The notes beneath the pieces are model-generated. The model saw only the letters and a program-made list of their open reading frames with translations, was not told where the DNA came from and searched no databases. A stretch of DNA of 64,000 nucleotides from positions 3,844,001 to 3,908,000 of the forward strand of contig NC_026656.2 in NCBI RefSeq assembly GCF_000004075.3, given 5' to 3'. Source of the DNA: Cucumis sativus. Taxonomy: Eukaryota > Streptophyta > Magnoliopsida > Cucurbitales > Cucurbitaceae. Every line of letters starts with the position of its first letter. The first letter of the stretch is position 1. The translations under genes were made by a program, and so were the position numbers. Of the stretch, positions 63,001-64,000 are shown piece by piece.

Positions 63001-63047
63001 TTGATATGGTCTCTCTCAAGTGAATCCCATTCCTCAAGGTATAACAT
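60031..63047 (-). CDS. AUG8: AUGMIN subunit 8 / QWRF-type protein (3' part; continues past the right edge)
   Basis: Four exons are visible, all in phase 0: 63047-62931, 62846-62757, 61374-61267 and 60159-60031. They give the last 147 residues. Strings MLYLEEWDSLERDHINSLSG, LEASTLRVPLTTGA, AICSALDVMQVMASSICSLL, LASTTAMQVEEYSLRTHLIQ and the end (TSHQPS) are those of the conserved C-terminal domain of plant QWRF/AUG8 proteins. The family binds microtubules and, as AUG8, belongs to the augmin complex, which recruits gamma-tubulin to spindle and cortical microtubules. The QWRF motif and N-terminal region are off the right edge. The Met at 63047 is internal, since an AG acceptor (ATCCAG) precedes it directly. 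Which member of the family it is cannot be settled from this part. Confidence 0.88.
62110..62330 (-). repeat. LINE 3' tail relic in an AUG8 intron
   Basis: AAGAAACAGTTTCATTGATA, then AATGAAATACCTAAAGAGTG and later ACATAAAGATATACAAGAAG, follow the pattern of the tails at 4860 and 14370. It lies between exons at 61374 and 62757. Confidence 0.5.
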
Positions 63048-64000
63048 CTGGATTTTCAATATTACAATAGTTTATGTTATATTTTGACAAAAAGAAGAGG
63101 TAAACAAAATTTAGAAGGACAAGTTCTCCTACAAGGGAACACAAAAGAACTTACAAAAGACTATCGTTAAAACCAATGAATAAACAAATCAAGAACGAAA
63201 AAGAGATCCAAAGGCCTTTAAAGATATTGATCAAAGTAAAAGCATCGAAATATACATATCCTAAACTTCCTGTTTCTCTTTATTTTCCTCTTCTTATTAG
63301 CTCTCAACACAGCAGTATTTTCATTGCCTTACATAAAATTAAAGACAGGTCTAAAACATTCTTGTTAGTTGATATTCAGTGTGATTGATCGACAATGTTC
63401 CAAAAATAATTAGGTGTTCACTCAAAAGCTTCATCATGTGATCTCAGGTCAGAAGAGAACGCAATATTAGTTAAATTTGTCTTCAAAGCCCACAACTACC
63501 TCGACAATTTTGGAGACATATCATAAAAGCATAATATAGCAAGCAATAATCAAATATAAATTAAAAGAATGACAGCAAAATTGAGCTATTACATTAAGAA
63601 GTTTGATATATAAGAAGATAGAATTCACAATCTTTTGACAGCTTGATTGAACTAGCTTAGGGCTTTCTCCTGATGTAAATGTCGCATCTATTTAATTTTT
63701 ACACCCCTACTCATCTTGTTATTCGATGGAGAAGTTTTTTGTAATCCACCCTTGGTGGTTGCTCTTCCTTCCTTTTTCTACATTTTCTTTTATCAATGAA
63801 ATTTATGTTTCTTCAAAAGAAAAAAAAAAACTTAATATAAATTATGGTATATCAAATTCCGCTGCTATGTTTATGAAGTCCATGGTGGAACGGACAAAAT
63901 TTATGCTAAACAATGAGACATTCTCTGGACAAATTAAAAGTCAAAAGGTCACATTTTCTTTTATAGCATACGAGTTGAAGAAAGGACTCACTTGATCATT
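63048..64000. other. Upstream intron of the AUG8-type gene, with a LINE tail at 63690-63835
   Basis: No further exon could be found to the right edge. A plus-oriented tail (CTTTTATCAATGAAATTTAT, TTTCTTCAAAAG, then poly-A) lies at 63690-63835, opposite in orientation to the copy at 62110-62330. The frames at 63176-63388 and 63726-63995 are noncoding by content. Confidence 0.5.

Noticed and set aside
1-64000. CRISPR arrays, bacterial operons, tRNA or rRNA genes
   Set aside because: Tandem repeats here are AT-rich two-copy units or microsatellites. No spacer-repeat pattern, cloverleaf or rRNA segment was recognised by eye.

Overview
This window is eukaryotic nuclear DNA from a flowering plant. 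The genes are split by GT-AG introns, the sequence between them is very AT-rich, and every recognisable protein has its closest known family in land plants. It is most likely a eudicot. The repeats (LINE tails ending in a run of T/C and a poly-A, short inverted-repeat elements, long TA and TC tracts) look cucurbit-like to me, but that is pattern memory, not a search result. I rebuilt exons by hand from reading frame, splice dinucleotides, phase continuity and protein-family continuity. Only UTR exons, promoters and the two edge genes remain open.

Layout, left to right. (1) 1-6350, minus strand: 5' part of a group III cyclic nucleotide-gated channel gene that runs off the left edge. Its start codon sits in a 29-nt coding segment. 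(2) 10.0-15.2 kb, plus: TOM1-like (TOL1-type) VHS/GAT protein. (3) 16.1-21.2 kb, plus: nine-exon GT47 exostosin-family glycosyltransferase. (4) 23.1-27.7 kb, minus: alpha subunit of the signal recognition particle receptor, nine coding exons. (5) 30.9-32.8 kb, minus: 258-residue plant protein of unknown function with two FDLNQ motifs. (6) 35.3-39.7 kb, minus: protein with two U1-type zinc fingers and a repeat-filled 2.6-kb intron. (7) 43.0-43.4 kb, plus: RCI2/PMP3-type small membrane protein. (8) 47.7-49.4 kb, plus: SKIP1-like F-box/LRR protein. (9) 50.4-53.8 kb, minus: MPS1/PRD2 meiotic protein, nine exons. (10) 55.9-58.7 kb, minus: plastid translation initiation factor IF-3, nine exons. (11) 60.0-63.0 kb, minus: 3' end of an AUG8/QWRF-type augmin subunit gene that runs off the right edge.

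Genes 1, 4, 5 and 7-11 recall Arabidopsis segments around At4g30560-At4g30710, At5g57880-At5g57940 and At2g23980-At2g24070 (locus numbers from memory). The window would therefore be one largely unfractionated copy of a region that Arabidopsis holds as several duplicated, partly emptied copies. The TOL1-GT47 pair recalls adjacent At5g16880-At5g16890 and looks like a second conserved block joined to the first.

There is no operon-like or defence-like system here. The genes are ordinary housekeeping and meiotic plant genes. The unusual content is in the introns and spacers: LINE relics in several introns and in both orientations, two inverted-repeat elements, a CACTA-like terminus, a recurring hairpin of which one copy lies just upstream of a splice acceptor, several two-copy tandem duplications, and a protein-like relic in a 5' leader intron.
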